Assembly: GCA_950097015.1 (NCBI GenBank)
Contig: CATNEN010000038.1
Location: 35,054,501 to 35,118,500 of the forward strand
Direction of reading: 5' to 3'
Origin: Macrostomum hystrix
Lineage: Eukaryota; Platyhelminthes; Macrostomidae
Length of the DNA: 64,000 bases
A program made the position numbers and the translations under genes. Of this stretch, positions 21,401-31,600 are shown one piece after another (position 1 is the stretch's first letter; every line of letters begins with the position of its first letter). Below the pieces are notes generated by a model. That model did no database searches. It was not told the DNA's origin and saw nothing but the letters and a program-made list of their open reading frames with translations.

Positions 21401-22228
21401 CACCCAACTGTCTGCATCTGACACCCAACTGTCTGCATCTGGCACCCAACTGTCTGCATCTGACACCCAAGCTGTCTCATCTGACACCCAACTGTCTCAT
21501 CTGACACCCAACTGTCTGCATCTGACACCCAACTGTCTCATCTGACACCCAACTGTCTTATCTGACACCCAACTGTCTGCATCTGACACCCAACTGTCTC
21601 ATCTGACACCCAACTGTCTCATCTGACACCCAACTGTCTGCATCTGACACCCAACTGTCTCATCTGACACCCAACTGTCTGCATCTGGCACCCAACTGTC
21701 TGCATCTGACACCCAACTGTCTCGTCTGACACCCAACTGTCTGCATCTGACACCCAACTGTCTCGTCTGACACCCAACTGTCTTTTTGATAGATTGATAG
21801 ATAAGGTGATCACCTGACACTCACTTGCCTGACACAAACTATCCGATATTCAGCTAAAAAATCACTGAGTTTTCTGACCTGAGTAGACAAATCGGTTCAC
21901 GAAAGTTATCTCAGGCTCGCCTGAGATGCCTTATAATATCAACTGAGACAGGTAATTATCTGTGCTCTTATGTCACAGATGTTGCTTGATTTTTACTCAC
22001 CAGTTGAGAAATCTGTATTAGTGCAATCTGGAATCGAACTTCAACAGTTTTGGCAGCGTTTAAAGTCGGCCTCGAAGCTGGATCATAGTCAGACATCAGA
22101 CTAGACAGCAATAATTGCTCGTCAGTGACAATTGCCGCTTCGCTAACGATAAATGATTGACAGATAGTTGCTAGGTAGATCACGATGAGCAGGATATTTT
22201 GCTGAGGCATTATTTTTTGTTTAATCAT
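9434..22228 (-). CDS. Nicotinic acetylcholine receptor subunit, non-alpha type, 7 exons
   Basis: Exons (minus order) 22228-22001, 19196-19152, 18642-18533, 13720-13523, 12972-12894, 12440-12182 and 9957-9434 join in phase into 480 aa. The 45-bp and 110-bp second and third exons are the classic receptor exons. The product is a subunit of a pentameric acetylcholine-gated cation channel in the plasma membrane. Visible features: hydrophobic signal peptide from Met1 or Met7; loop A block [10 protein letters not shown]; Cys-loop with Cys161 and Cys175, 13 residues apart; loop B GSWTYDGF; four membrane helices, with TM2 preceded by GEK and continuing [16 protein letters not shown]; a roughly 115-residue basic cytoplasmic loop; and TM4 at the C-terminus. 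Loop C reads [10 protein letters not shown], so the adjacent cysteine pair of alpha subunits is absent. The introns hold four large satellite arrays. Confidence 0.93.
9958..10384. other. Receptor last intron, 3' part, AT-rich
   Basis: AT-rich intronic sequence between the last receptor exon and the retrotransposon relic. Nothing recognised. Confidence 0.6.
10385..11230 (+). pseudogene. Non-LTR retrotransposon reverse transcriptase relic
   Basis: A decayed reverse transcriptase lies antisense inside the last receptor intron. The motif [10 protein letters not shown] reads in one frame near 10457-10490. A second frame (10396-10881) gives [13 protein letters not shown] and the catalytic box YADDSALL. 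A third (10871-11227) gives the downstream thumb-like region ending near [20 protein letters not shown]. At least two frameshifts separate the blocks, and no endonuclease or 3' tail is recognised, so it is dead and truncated. GC content is far above the surrounding intron. The clade is not determined. Confidence 0.88.
11510..11700 (-). mobile_element. Partial copy of SINE-like family 2
   Basis: Read on the minus strand this matches the body of the dispersed family at 13930, 46683 and 54715, including the block CCTCGCTGGCTGCG(A/G)GTCT and the GCCTGCGTACAGTATCTGTG region (here diverged). The head and TTA-rich tail are missing. It is the most diverged copy in the window. Confidence 0.65.
11745..12050 (+). 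mobile_element. tRNA-derived SINE, family 1, full copy
   Basis: The head looks like a tRNA: an A-box-like TAGCCTAGTGTTTAGAGCGT and a B box GGTTCGATTCC 40 bp later. The body contains GGAACAATTTGTGTC, and the tail ends GGGGCAGGTGTAATCAATAA followed by TAATAATTATTATT. The same head, body and tail recur at 23085-23400 and, deleted, at 33080-33236, which defines the family. The head is not a functional tRNA because no proper cloverleaf 3' half is present. It is inserted in the last receptor intron. Confidence 0.85.
13010..13455. repeat. 16-bp satellite (ATGAGGTCATTAGGAT), receptor intron
   Basis: About 28 copies of ATGAGGTCATTAGGAT with few variants, in the intron between the exons at 13720-13523 and 12972-12894. 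It is the reverse complement of the much longer array at 17038-18425 in the preceding intron. Confidence 0.97.
13930..14285 (+). mobile_element. SINE-like family 2, near full-length copy
   Basis: It begins with a tRNA-like head (GCGTCTGCCTCTCGCACC, then GGTCCCGAGCTCGATTCC as a B-box-like segment). It continues through GACGATGAGAAAGTCAGGAC and a CCTCCTTGCTGGCTGCAGGT block and ends in a TTATTA-rich tail. Near-identical sequence occurs at 46683-46990 and 54715-55020, with fragments elsewhere. No coding capacity is credible. Confidence 0.85.
14286..14653. other. Receptor intron, AT-rich, short TG repeat
   Basis: Intronic sequence with a GT dinucleotide run near 14427-14441 and nothing else recognised. 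Confidence 0.6.
14654..16615. repeat. Minisatellite, ~44-bp unit with two subfamilies, receptor intron
   Basis: About 45 copies of a unit starting GACTAATGCTACCGTCTAAT. One subfamily continues AGGTGACTTGCTACATTCCC, the other TGGTCATTAACAACATTCCC. The second subfamily is confined to roughly 15650-16610, interleaved with the first in higher-order blocks. It is the second largest array of the window. Confidence 0.96.
16616..17037. other. Unique intronic segment between two satellites
   Basis: About 420 bp of non-repetitive intron. An open frame on the plus strand (16738-17049) has no recognisable family, no start context and ends inside the next satellite, so it is not called as a gene. Confidence 0.55.
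17038..18425. repeat. 16-bp satellite (TCATATCCTAATGACC), receptor intron
   Basis: About 86 copies of TCATATCCTAATGACC with variants (GACTTCAT, GACATCAT, GACGTCAT, CTGATGAC). Variants recur in a regular order, showing higher-order structure. It is the reverse complement of the 13010-13455 array, across the Cys-loop exon. Confidence 0.97.
18655..18985. repeat. 16-bp satellite (GTGTCTGTAGCTTAGG), receptor intron
   Basis: About 20 copies of GTGTCTGTAGCTTAGG and the variant GAGTCTGTAGCTTATG, starting 12 bp upstream (in transcript sense) of the 110-bp receptor exon. Confidence 0.96.
19197..19744. other. Receptor intron, unique part
   Basis: AT-rich intronic sequence without repeat or coding signature. 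Confidence 0.6.
19745..21785. repeat. 20/21-bp satellite with ~599-bp higher-order repeat, receptor intron 1
   Basis: About 100 copies alternating CTGTCTCATCTGACACCCAA (20 bp) and CTGTCTGCATCTGACACCCAA minus or plus one base. A long block is duplicated: the segment ending at 20640 recurs ending at 21239, a 599-bp offset, with the same order of 20- and 21-bp variants. It is the largest array in the window and is related to the topoisomerase II intron 1 array. Confidence 0.96.
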
Positions 22229-23080
22229 TTTTTAATTTCCTTTTGCTCTGCCTAAACCTATTCTACTTTCAGATTAAGCTAAATTAATTAAGTTGGCGCG
22301 CATGGACTGTCTATCTATCATTGGTTGGCTGAACTCCTCCAATCTCTAATTTTATGTTTGAGCATACTGCTAGTTGGACCCAAGCACTGGGCAATGCATT
22401 ATTTAGTTTCTTAGAATATAACAGGGTGCATTAATCAGTAAACGTACGTCGTACGGCCAAAACAAATGCCCAAATATTCAAAACAAGTTAAGGTACACTC
22501 ATACCTATAGAATCCTATTAGGAGATAATAAATCTAATACGGCTTGCCTAATTCAAGGCTTGATAGATTGAAACTGGCTATCAACTATAATAATTATTTT
22601 ACACTTTTGTACTTCTCGGACTCGTATCCGTTTCATTGACTATGCAATAAAAATTCCGGTTGCCATGCGGAATCGTCAGAGAGAAGTTCCAAAAGAGCCG
22701 ACGATCCACAATTTATTTGCCCCCCGAGCCTAAATCAACTGCGGTGTGATGGATTTTTGCCTTTCCCAGCCAAATCAACAACCTCTAAAAGCATATTTCC
22801 TACCTGATCTCTTTATTGAGCGGATGCAAACTTGGATGCATGATTAATAGTCATTGCCCTGTGGCGGCTATACAATTCTAATATATAGAAAGCGCATTCA
22901 GATGAATCTATGCGCATTGATTATTCTCTAGTCTGATGCTGCTCCCTGTGCGCATGCATGGCTGTCACAGGTGGCAGATTGGATGATAAAATTATTCGTT
23001 AAACGTAACCTCTCATTTCTGAATATGTTTTTACGTTCAATATGGTGGTTTGTATCTGAATTGTATCTCTATGTCTACAC
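22229..23080. other. Upstream region of the receptor gene
   Basis: This is 5' to the minus-strand receptor start. No TATA box or coding exon is evident. A 26-bp stretch (GGATGATAAAATTATTCGTT AAACGT) at 22981-23006 recurs almost exactly at 23437-23462, on the other side of a SINE. Confidence 0.5.
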
Positions 23081-23084
23081 ACAT

Positions 23085-23400
23085 GATTACACCTGCCCCA
23101 ATTGGGTCAGATGTGCAGCCGACAGCACAGCCTCAGCTATTGCGCGGCGCATCTGAAGGCTGCGTACGGCTGTTCGATCAGTCCATGGACTGGGGGGACG
23201 CAATACTTACCTTCAATTATCCCAGCTAATGCTGGTAATCATTTAACAGCTGGGTCAACTGAAGCAATGCAGAGTTAAGTGTCATGCTAAACGACACAAA
23301 TTGTTCCAGTGGAGTCGGGAATCGAACCCCCGACCTTCAAGTCGGGAGTCTGACGCCCTAACCACTAGGCTAAAAACTCTTTTGAAACTCTAACTCTAAA
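23085..23400 (-). mobile_element. tRNA-derived SINE, family 1, full copy
   Basis: The minus strand reads TTTAGCCTAGTGGTTAGGGC, the B box GGTTCGATTCC, GGAACAATTTGTGTC, and ends with TTGGGGCAGGTGTAATCA, matching the copy at 11745-12050. The two copies differ by many substitutions and small indels, so the family is not young. Confidence 0.85.
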
Positions 23401-24971
23401 CAAGGGAGATTGTCGGGTGAGACGAGTAATGGTGAAATGGATGATAAACTTTTTCGTTAAACGTGCTAGAATTATGTCTAGCACGTGATCTGTCGCCATT
23501 TTCTGCAAGTCATCTGCCTGATTATACAACTATTTACAGGCTAAATGCCAATATTATGTTTTATACTATTTTCATGGTGAAAACCATCCCATTTGAGTCT
23601 TATAATTTAACACCTGCACATTTGGTTTTGATCGAGCTATCGTATTCGTTTTTATTACATCGTATTCGGATCTAAATTCGATACTATTTAGTTGTCATTA
23701 GATAAATTGCTGTTTTTGAAATGACGGTTTTAATTGAATATTCATGATTACGTGAAATTTAATTTAGGAAGCCCACAATGTACTCAGAGCTGTAAAAAAT
23801 GCAAGTAGCTACTTGTGTTCATTTTTGTATTGTCAACCCTCAAGAAACAGCCAAAAGATATCAAACGGCCAAAAGCTCGATAGATGACTTTTCTCAAGTC
23901 TAATAGGTCTCATAGTGACACTTCTAAAAAGCACTTTAAAATAATTTTACTGAAAATTGCAATGATCAAAATAATTAATTCTTTTGAGAGAACTGATATA
24001 ATTAATAAGAAATGACAGACAATTGCATTCTTCAAGCCCTAAGGTTCAACATACGAGCTATTTAACAGTCGTTGAATGCTGTAGCTCATATTTGCATCAG
24101 GCCCTATTAGGAATTCCAAAGCTGATTACACCATGTCGTGAATGCGCGCCACACTTTAAATGAATAATCCATTTATTTACTTGCACTATGAATTGATCAA
24201 TTTTGCGTTTTCGTCTAAAACAAAGTTTTATTTTGACCAAACGTATATATTTTTAGGTCTTTTTAAATCCTAAGCTACCTAAATAAGGTACATTGGTAAT
24301 TTAGTATTTAAACACTCAAAGGCCTTAATTTAGGTTTCAGTTTTTGTTTATGTTTAAAAAATCAGCATGACCAGGCCATTTTTAAATTCCTACTTTCACG
24401 TGAGTGTACCGTGTGGCCATACTCTTTGCACTTGCAGTATATTTCAATGTGTTTATACCACGGACCGGTGTTTAATTTTAATTTTTATCTTAACATTTTA
24501 CATTGCCCTCAAGAGGAAATACATTTTAAATGTTACATTAACGAATAATATAGTATCAAATACTTAACTAATAGCTACTAGAGGAAAACGTAGAACCTGA
24601 ACCTCATCGTTTTCCCAGCTAGGCCTACTCCTTCTCCAGAAAAGTGTACACTAAAAGGATACGTTGTTTATTTATTCTAAAAGTCACAAAACTTACACTT
24701 CAAGCAATAGTGAAAGATAGCCTTCAAACAGGCCTATAGTGTAATATGTTAATGTATGTAGTAGTACTGATTCTGATGTAGTTGAACTTAAGTTAATCTA
24801 GATAGGGACCAGCTAGCTTGTTAAGCAACTGCTGCTTAGCTTCTTTGGACAAATCGCTTAGAAGTTATATTGTAGCTAAACTATAATATTGAGACTAATA
24901 AACATAGTTAGTATTGACTGTTTGTGTGCCTAGATCAAGGTCTATGCCAAATTGAGCTGGCTAGCTGGCTA
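23401..24971. other. Intergenic AT-rich sequence, no gene seen
   Basis: A short hairpin (CGTGCTAGA-6-TCTAGCACG, 23460-23483) is the only structure noted. Open frames here lack any family signature. Confidence 0.5.
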
Positions 24972-25945
24972 GGGTAATCAATGTATCATCAACCAAACAA
25001 GAATGTGTATTTTTTTAACTTCAAACCTAAGTTACAGATTTTCTATTTAAGATATGATGATAAATCAAAAGCCAAGTTATAGAAAACAGTTACATCTTTC
25101 TAAAAAGTATCTGCTTTTGCTATTTTATCAAATAGAAAAACGTTATTCCTGCTTTTTATTTAAAACCAAACAATGATTTTCATGTATCTTCAAACCAAAC
25201 AGAGAATTTGATGTTTGGTTTTACAATTTGAGTGAGTGGTTTAATCTTCTTTTAAGGAGTGAACTATCATGAATTATGTAATTTGAAAGCATTTTTCATG
25301 CTCTATAAATGACTACATTTATGGTCATTTAATTGGCAAGCAACCACATACAATCTTCGTCTAAAGTACATACAGAAAAAATGTTGTTAAAAAGTATGCT
25401 TTTGCAATAAAAATTTCTACTGAAACATCAATATCTTTCTTTCCTCTTAATGTTTCATTGCTCATCATGCCTCAGCTTGTAGATAATTTCTTTGACTTTT
25501 AAATTAGTTGTTCTGTGAAACACAATCTAGCTTGTTTCTGTCTTGCACAAGACCAAGGAAAAAGTCAAAATACCTTTTAAACTTTCCCCAACTTGGGATT
25601 TCCCGACTCCAATCCCGACTTCTAATGTGAACTTCTAATACAGGTACAGACGCATTAGAAGTCGGGAATTCCCGACTCGAATCTGTAAGGGGGGACCATT
25701 ACAAAGTTTGCCATCTGCATTAGGAGTTGGGAATTCCAAACTCAAATCCCGACTTGAATCTGTAAGGGGGGACCATTACAAATTTTGCAAATCCATTCCC
25801 GACTCGAATCTGTAAGGGGGACCATTACAAAGTTTGCAAATCCATTTCCATTTTGAAAATAATTTGAGTTGGAGTCAGGAAATCCCAAGTCGGGGAAAGT
25901 TTAAAAGGTAGTCAAAATTCTTGTTCGGTTGATGATACATTACCC
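24972..25945. mobile_element. TA-flanked DNA element, copy 1 (with nested MITE)
   Basis: The left end is GGGTAATCAATGTATCATCA; the right end, inverted, is GGGTAATGTATCATCAACCG. TA flanks both sides. Two other copies (40508-41165 and 41458-42483) share the ends and the internal sequence (for example the CAAATAGAAAAACGTTATTC block and AAGCATTTTTCATGCTCTAT). It has no transposase, so it is probably a non-autonomous member of a TA-targeting (Tc1/mariner-type) group. The sequence is broken by the insertion at 25571-25910. Confidence 0.75.
25571..25910. mobile_element. MITE with ~40-bp terminal inverted repeats, nested in TA element
   Basis: Ends are TACCTTTTAAACTTTCCCC and its inverse GGGGAAAGTTTAAAAGGTA, extending to about 40 bp with two mismatches. 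GTCAAAA stands on both sides (25564-25570 and 25911-25917) but occurs once at the matching place in the uninterrupted copy at 40508, giving an empty-site comparison and a target duplication of 7 bp or slightly more. The interior repeats CCCGACTCGAATCTGTAAGG. It has no coding capacity. Confidence 0.8.
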
Positions 25946-27203
25946 TAATAGGTAGCATAAAACATATTTTAGGACTATTGCTTATTGATGATATGGCTAT
26001 AGTCATAATCATTATTCTAAATCATAATTCATTATGCCAATTTTTTTTTTGGATATTTTTATATATTGGATAGAAATTTTATTCTTCTATTCTTAAAGTG
26101 AATAGTGAATTGATTTAGTATAAAATTCATCAGTTAGTAGCCCATAGTCTGGATCATGGCAGGGTGTATGCCAAACTAAAACTTAATGGATCCACAGTTT
26201 GTACACAATGTACGCCAAATTTTTCTGCTTTCCCTAACTGTACGCCAATTTTACAGTTACAAATTTCCTTCTTCAAAACTATTCAATGAAAAGTTGAATA
26301 GTTTCCAACTCCAAGATACCAATAGTACACTATATACTATAATAGCTTTCACTATCACTTTCAGCAGAGCTTGATGTTTCTTCAACTTGTGGTCTACTAC
26401 GTAGTAGACCTACTTTGACATTGTGCTTTCAGCTTTATAGAGTTTGACAGAAACTTTATAACTTTTAACTTTAGTCTTAACTTTCATCTTAATATTTAAT
26501 GGCCAGAATGTTTACAACTAGGATATCTTTAACATTTAAGCTTGCACTCTATGTACTGAAATAAAAATAAATTGCATAAAAAGTACTTTCAATCTTACAA
26601 TCTAACCTTTATGCATAGGCCCTAACTGCAAACTATAATAGTGGCTCCGACAGATATTGTTATATTCTTCATATTCTAATTTAGTGCAAAATATTTCTTT
26701 TCGAAAATCTCAAAGTACTATATCTTGATGGTGGAAATGAAAGTTCCAGTATCCTTAACTTTTGTCAAGAAGGCTCCCAAAGTATATTGTACTTTTCATA
26801 GCTATGTCAACTAGAATTTTATTTGATCAGTAGTCAGATATTGCATATTCACAAATTAAAGTTATCATATTCATAGCATGTTTTTTAAATCTCAATTGCC
26901 AAATAAAGTAGTAGCTATAGTATCATATTTAGATTAAAAAGGTATATTACTTAAACAAAATATTTTCTATGCCATTTATTATTCTAATCATATTTAGATT
27001 TAAAAGAGTGAATCACTTAAACAAAATATTTCCTAAGCCATTTAGGCAAGGTGCTTAGCTAGTTGATATTTTTTTAATGCTAGTACTTAGTTTATGGCTA
27101 GGTAAAAAACAACAGGAAATCAAATGGTTGACTTAAAGCTGTTTCCCTTAGGATGTGATTCGCTTTAAACCTGACCAAAGCTTTTAACATACTAGACTAT
27201 ACT
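25946..27203. other. Intergenic AT-rich sequence, no gene seen
   Basis: A perfect 20-bp palindrome (GGTCTACTACGTAGTAGACC) lies at 26391-26410. No coding or RNA signature was recognised. Confidence 0.5.
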
Positions 27204-28611
27204 GGACTTATTCACATAACTCTTTTCAACAGCTAGCAAGAGTAACAACAACTAATTTATTTTATAGCGGCTGTATTTACAAATGACACAGTTAAAAAAT
27301 TGGAAAATATCACTAACTGTTTAAAAGTTATGCCTCCTTAACTGCAGTGGGGTACTGCATCTCAATACATTAACAAGAACATGGAGGCTGCATATGCAGT
27401 GACAGGAAACAGAAGGTCAGCTGTCTTTCAAAAACAGTTCAAATGTCGTCCTCAGTGGCAACTGAGACCCTCTCAACATAATCACCCTTCAATTGGATGA
27501 ACTTCTTCCACCAGGTAAGCATGCCATCAATGGCATCTGCATATGCCTGCTTTGCCATTTCGTGGACAAGAACCCGTCGCACTTCTTGCTCAAGGCAGTC
27601 ACGGTTGGCATGAACTCTGCCCCTCAGAAGCTGCTTGAGCTTCGGGATGATGGCAAAATCTGATGGTGCCAAGTCCGGTGAATATGGTGGGTGAGGCAGG
27701 AGGTTGAATTGCATTTTTTTATTGCTTCGAGTGTCCTTTGTGCAGTGTGGGACCGAGTATTGTCTTGATGAAGGAGCATTGGCTTCACTGGAGTTCTCCG
27801 CTTGTTTGAGATATCCTTCTTTAGCTTCTTCAGCGAATCAATGTAGCGGTCCGAATTGACAGTGGCATTTGGCTCGAGGAAGTCAATTTTCAGTGGCCCA
27901 TGACAGTCGAAAAAGAGCAACAGCATCACCTTCTGGGAATGGGTCTCACGTCGAGCCTTGATGGGCGGGTCAGAACCTTTCATCGTCCACACCTTGGAAT
28001 CCTCCATGGTCGGAAGGGTCGAAGTAGGGGACCCGATTTTTGTCTATAGTGACCACCAGAGAACGGGTAGAGCTCCATCCTCCATGTTGATCAACCAGCG
28101 TCAGATTGCCTGGGCAGGTCTGCTCTCGCTGCATCTTCATGTCAGGGGTAAGAATCCTCGGAACCCACCGAGCACTTAGCTTGACCAGACCAGATCCATG
28201 TTTTGCATGCAGAGATGGACAGTTGACTTTACTGTGTCCAACCGGTCAGCGATCTCGCGGATTGTCAGTCGAGCATCGGTTTCAATAAGGTCAAGGATTC
28301 GATCACCCAGAGCTTTGGAAGCAGATGCTGAAGGTCGTCCAGATCTTGGCAAATCAGCCACATCTGTACGCCCCAGCTCAAACTCTTCAATCCAGTAGTA
28401 CACTGTGCTCCTGGATACTGCAGTATTGAGATGCAATACCCCACTGCAGTTATGGAGGCATAACTTTTGAACAGTTAATGATATTTTCAAAATTCATTAA
28501 CTGTGTCATTTGTAAATAAAGCCGCTATAAAATAAATTAGTTCTTGTTACTCTTGCTAGCAGTTGAAAAGAGTTATGTGAGAAAGTCCTAAGACTTTTTG
28601 GACACCCCTCG
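27204..28611 (-). mobile_element. Decayed mariner transposon with ~165-bp terminal inverted repeats
   Basis: Both ends share about 165 bp in inverted orientation (27204-27368 and 28423-28587), containing CACATAACTCTTTTCAAC, TATTTTATAGCGGCT and AGTTATGCCTCC. The right end goes on to CGAGGGGTGTCCAAAAAGTC next to TA; the corresponding outer 24 bp on the left are gone. Between them, on the minus strand, lies a mariner transposase in pieces: helix-turn-helix part STVYYWIEEFELGRTDVADL then PRSGRPS; a middle block SARWVPRILTP; the catalytic HQDNTRSHTA; and, after a frameshift at an A7 run (27714-27720), YSPDLAPSDF. The spacing is that of the D,D34D mariner class. The first catalytic motif is degraded (TIDK for the usual TGDE). 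It cannot encode active transposase. Confidence 0.9.
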
Positions 28612-28695
28612 TAGAATCCATGAATTTGATTTCTTATAAGCAACAACAAATTGAGAAGCAGTTTCTTTTGCTTAAACAATATTGCAGCAAGCTTA

Positions 28696-31600
28696 ATGGA
28701 CAGTGACACTGATGATATTGGGCCACTGGCTTCGCCGCTGAGCGATGCCGCCAATCGCGTCGGCGGAAGCAAGCAGCGCATGTCTGTTGAACGCATCTAT
28801 CAGAAGAAGACTCAATTGGAGCACATCCTGCTCAGACCAGACACCTACATAGGCTCGGTGGAGAGTGTCCGCCAGAATATGTGGGTATACGATGCTAATT
28901 CAAAGCGCATGGTTGAACGCGAGATTACATTTGTGCCTGGACTCTACAAAATATTCGACGAAGTGTTGGTGAATGCGGCTGATAATAAGCAGCGAGATCC
29001 CAGCATGTCTTGCATTCGCATCAATATTAGCAAAGAGGATAATTGCATCGAGGTATGGAACAATGGCAAAGGCATCCCGGTTGTTGAGCACAAGAAAGAG
29101 AAGCTCTTTGTGCCAACTTTGATCTTTGGCCATCTGTTGACTTCTAGCAATTTCAACGACAGCGAAAAGAAGACTACGGGTGGACGCAACGGCTACGGAG
29201 CCAAATTGTGCAACGTATATAGCAGAGAATTTACCGTTGAAACCTCTTGCAAAGAGTCTGGAAAACGATTCCAGCAGACCTGGACTAATAATATGGTCAA
29301 TGCTGGCGATGCGAAGATCACTAAAAACTCTGCGGAAGACTTCACTAAGGTTAATAGATTTTTAATAGACTTTTAAATACAGGTTACTAGAATAGTAGTT
29401 AAATCTGATACCGAACCCGACTTATCTGACACCCAACTATCTCACCTAACACCCTACTGTTTCACCTGGCACCCAACTGTCTCATCTGACACCCTTCTGT
29501 CTTATCTGGCATCCTTCTGTCTTATCTGACACCCTACTGTCTTATCTGACTTCCTACTGTCTTATCTGACACCATACTGTCTTCTCTGACACCCTACTGT
29601 CTTATCTGACACCCTACTGTCTTATCTGACTCCCTACTGTCTTATCTGACACCCTACTGTCTTATCTGACTTCCTACTGTCTTATATGACACCCTACTGT
29701 CTTATCTGACACCCTACTGTCTTATCTGACTCCCTACTGTCTTATCTGACTCCCTACTGTCTTATCTGACTCCCTACTGTCTTATCTGACTCCCTACTGT
29801 CTTATCTGACACCCTACTGTCTTATCTGACTCCCTACTGTCTTATCTGACTCCCTACTGTCTTATCTGACTCCCTACTGTCTTATCTGACACCCTACTTT
29901 CTTATCTGACACCCTACTGTCTTATCTGACTCCCTACTGTCTTATCTGACTCCCTACTGTCTTATCTGACTCCCTACTGTCTTCTCTGACTCCCTACTGT
30001 CTTATCTGACACCCTACTGTCGACATTTTGTCCAATCTGCATTCTACAGGTGAGCTTCAAGCCTGACCTGGCCAAGTTTGGCATGACCGAACTCGACGAC
30101 GACACCATCGCCCTGTTCAGCCGTCGCGCATTCGACATTGCCGGCACCTGCAACGGCGTATTTGTGTTCCTCAACGGCGAGAAACTGCCAGTATCCTCCT
30201 TCAAAGATTATTACCGTCTCTACCTGAGCGATAAGGAGGACAAAGAAGTAGCAACCATTAAAAGCGGTCGCTGGGAGCTAGCTGTCTGCCTGAGCACCGA
30301 CGGATTCAAACAGGTAAGACCTAGAGTAAATTGCTAGCTTTTTGTAGCCTTGTTTTTCACTTTTCTCTCAATTTTCGATCACTTTATTTTCAAATGTTTT
30401 CAAAGTTATTTGAGCCTATCCTCTTACCCCACTACTTCAATTCCCTTTAGCTTCCTTTAACCGCTCTCCCACTAATCACTTCCCTTCTCATCCTTACCCA
30501 TCTCATTCTTTCCCCTCTCATACTTCCCATCTCACCCTTACCCCTCTCATATTTCCCCTCTCATCTTTACCCCCTCATCCTTACCCGTCTCACCCTACCC
30601 CTCTCATCCTGCCTCTCTTACCCTTACCTCTCTTACAATTTACATCTCACCCATTTCATCATTACTCCTCTCACCCCACAATCTCCCTTGTGTTTGAATT
30701 ATATTCATTTACTTCATATTATTAAATAACTGGCTGTAAGACATTGATCGCGGTTCACCCCCCCTTATTTCTATAGGTGAGCTTCGTGAACTCCATAGCC
30801 ACTACGAAGGGCGGCCGTCACGTTGATTTCGTCTGCGACCTTCTACTCAAACGCTTAGTCGACGCCATTGACGGCAAGTGCAAAGCCGACAAAAAGAATT
30901 TGAAAGGTTCTATTAAGCCGGCCTTTGTAAAGAACCACCTGTGGGTATTCTGCAACTGTCTGATTGAAAATCCCAGTTTCGACTCCCAGACTAAAGAGTT
31001 TATGACTCTGCAAAATAAGAAGTTCGGCAGTTCGCCACAGTTTGACGACAAATTCTTCAAGAAGCTACTGTCCGATGACTGCGGTATTGTTCGCAGTGTG
31101 CTTGAGTACGCCGACTTCAAGACTAACAAAGCACTGAATCAGCGCACTAAAGCCAGCAAGAAGACTTTCCACGAGAAGCTGGACCACGCCAACAATGCTG
31201 GCAAAGGCGAGTGCGTACTGATCCTAACCGAGGGCGACTCGGCCAAATCCCTCGCCGTAGCCGGAGCTAGCTCTCTGCCAGACGGTCGCGACCGATTCGG
31301 CGTCTTCCCATTGAAAGGCAAGTTGTTAAACGTTCGCGAGGCTAGCAAAGATCAGCTGATGAATAACAAGGAGATCAAGGTCATCCAGGACGCTGTCAAT
31401 CTGCAGTACGGCAAGAAGTACAACACGCCTGAGGATTTGAAGACTCTGCGCTATCGTCACATCATGATCATGACGGATCAGGATCAGGACGGCTCGCATA
31501 TCAAAGGCCTAATTATCAACTTTATTCACTTCTATTGGCCGGAACTGTTGCGTCAGGATTTCTTGCAGGTTAGATACTAAACTGCGTCTAATAGATGTCA

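Noticed and set aside
23330-23395. tRNA gene (anticodon-like and B-box sequence on the minus strand)
   Set aside because: The same segment is the head of a dispersed SINE, and the acceptor stem cannot be closed.
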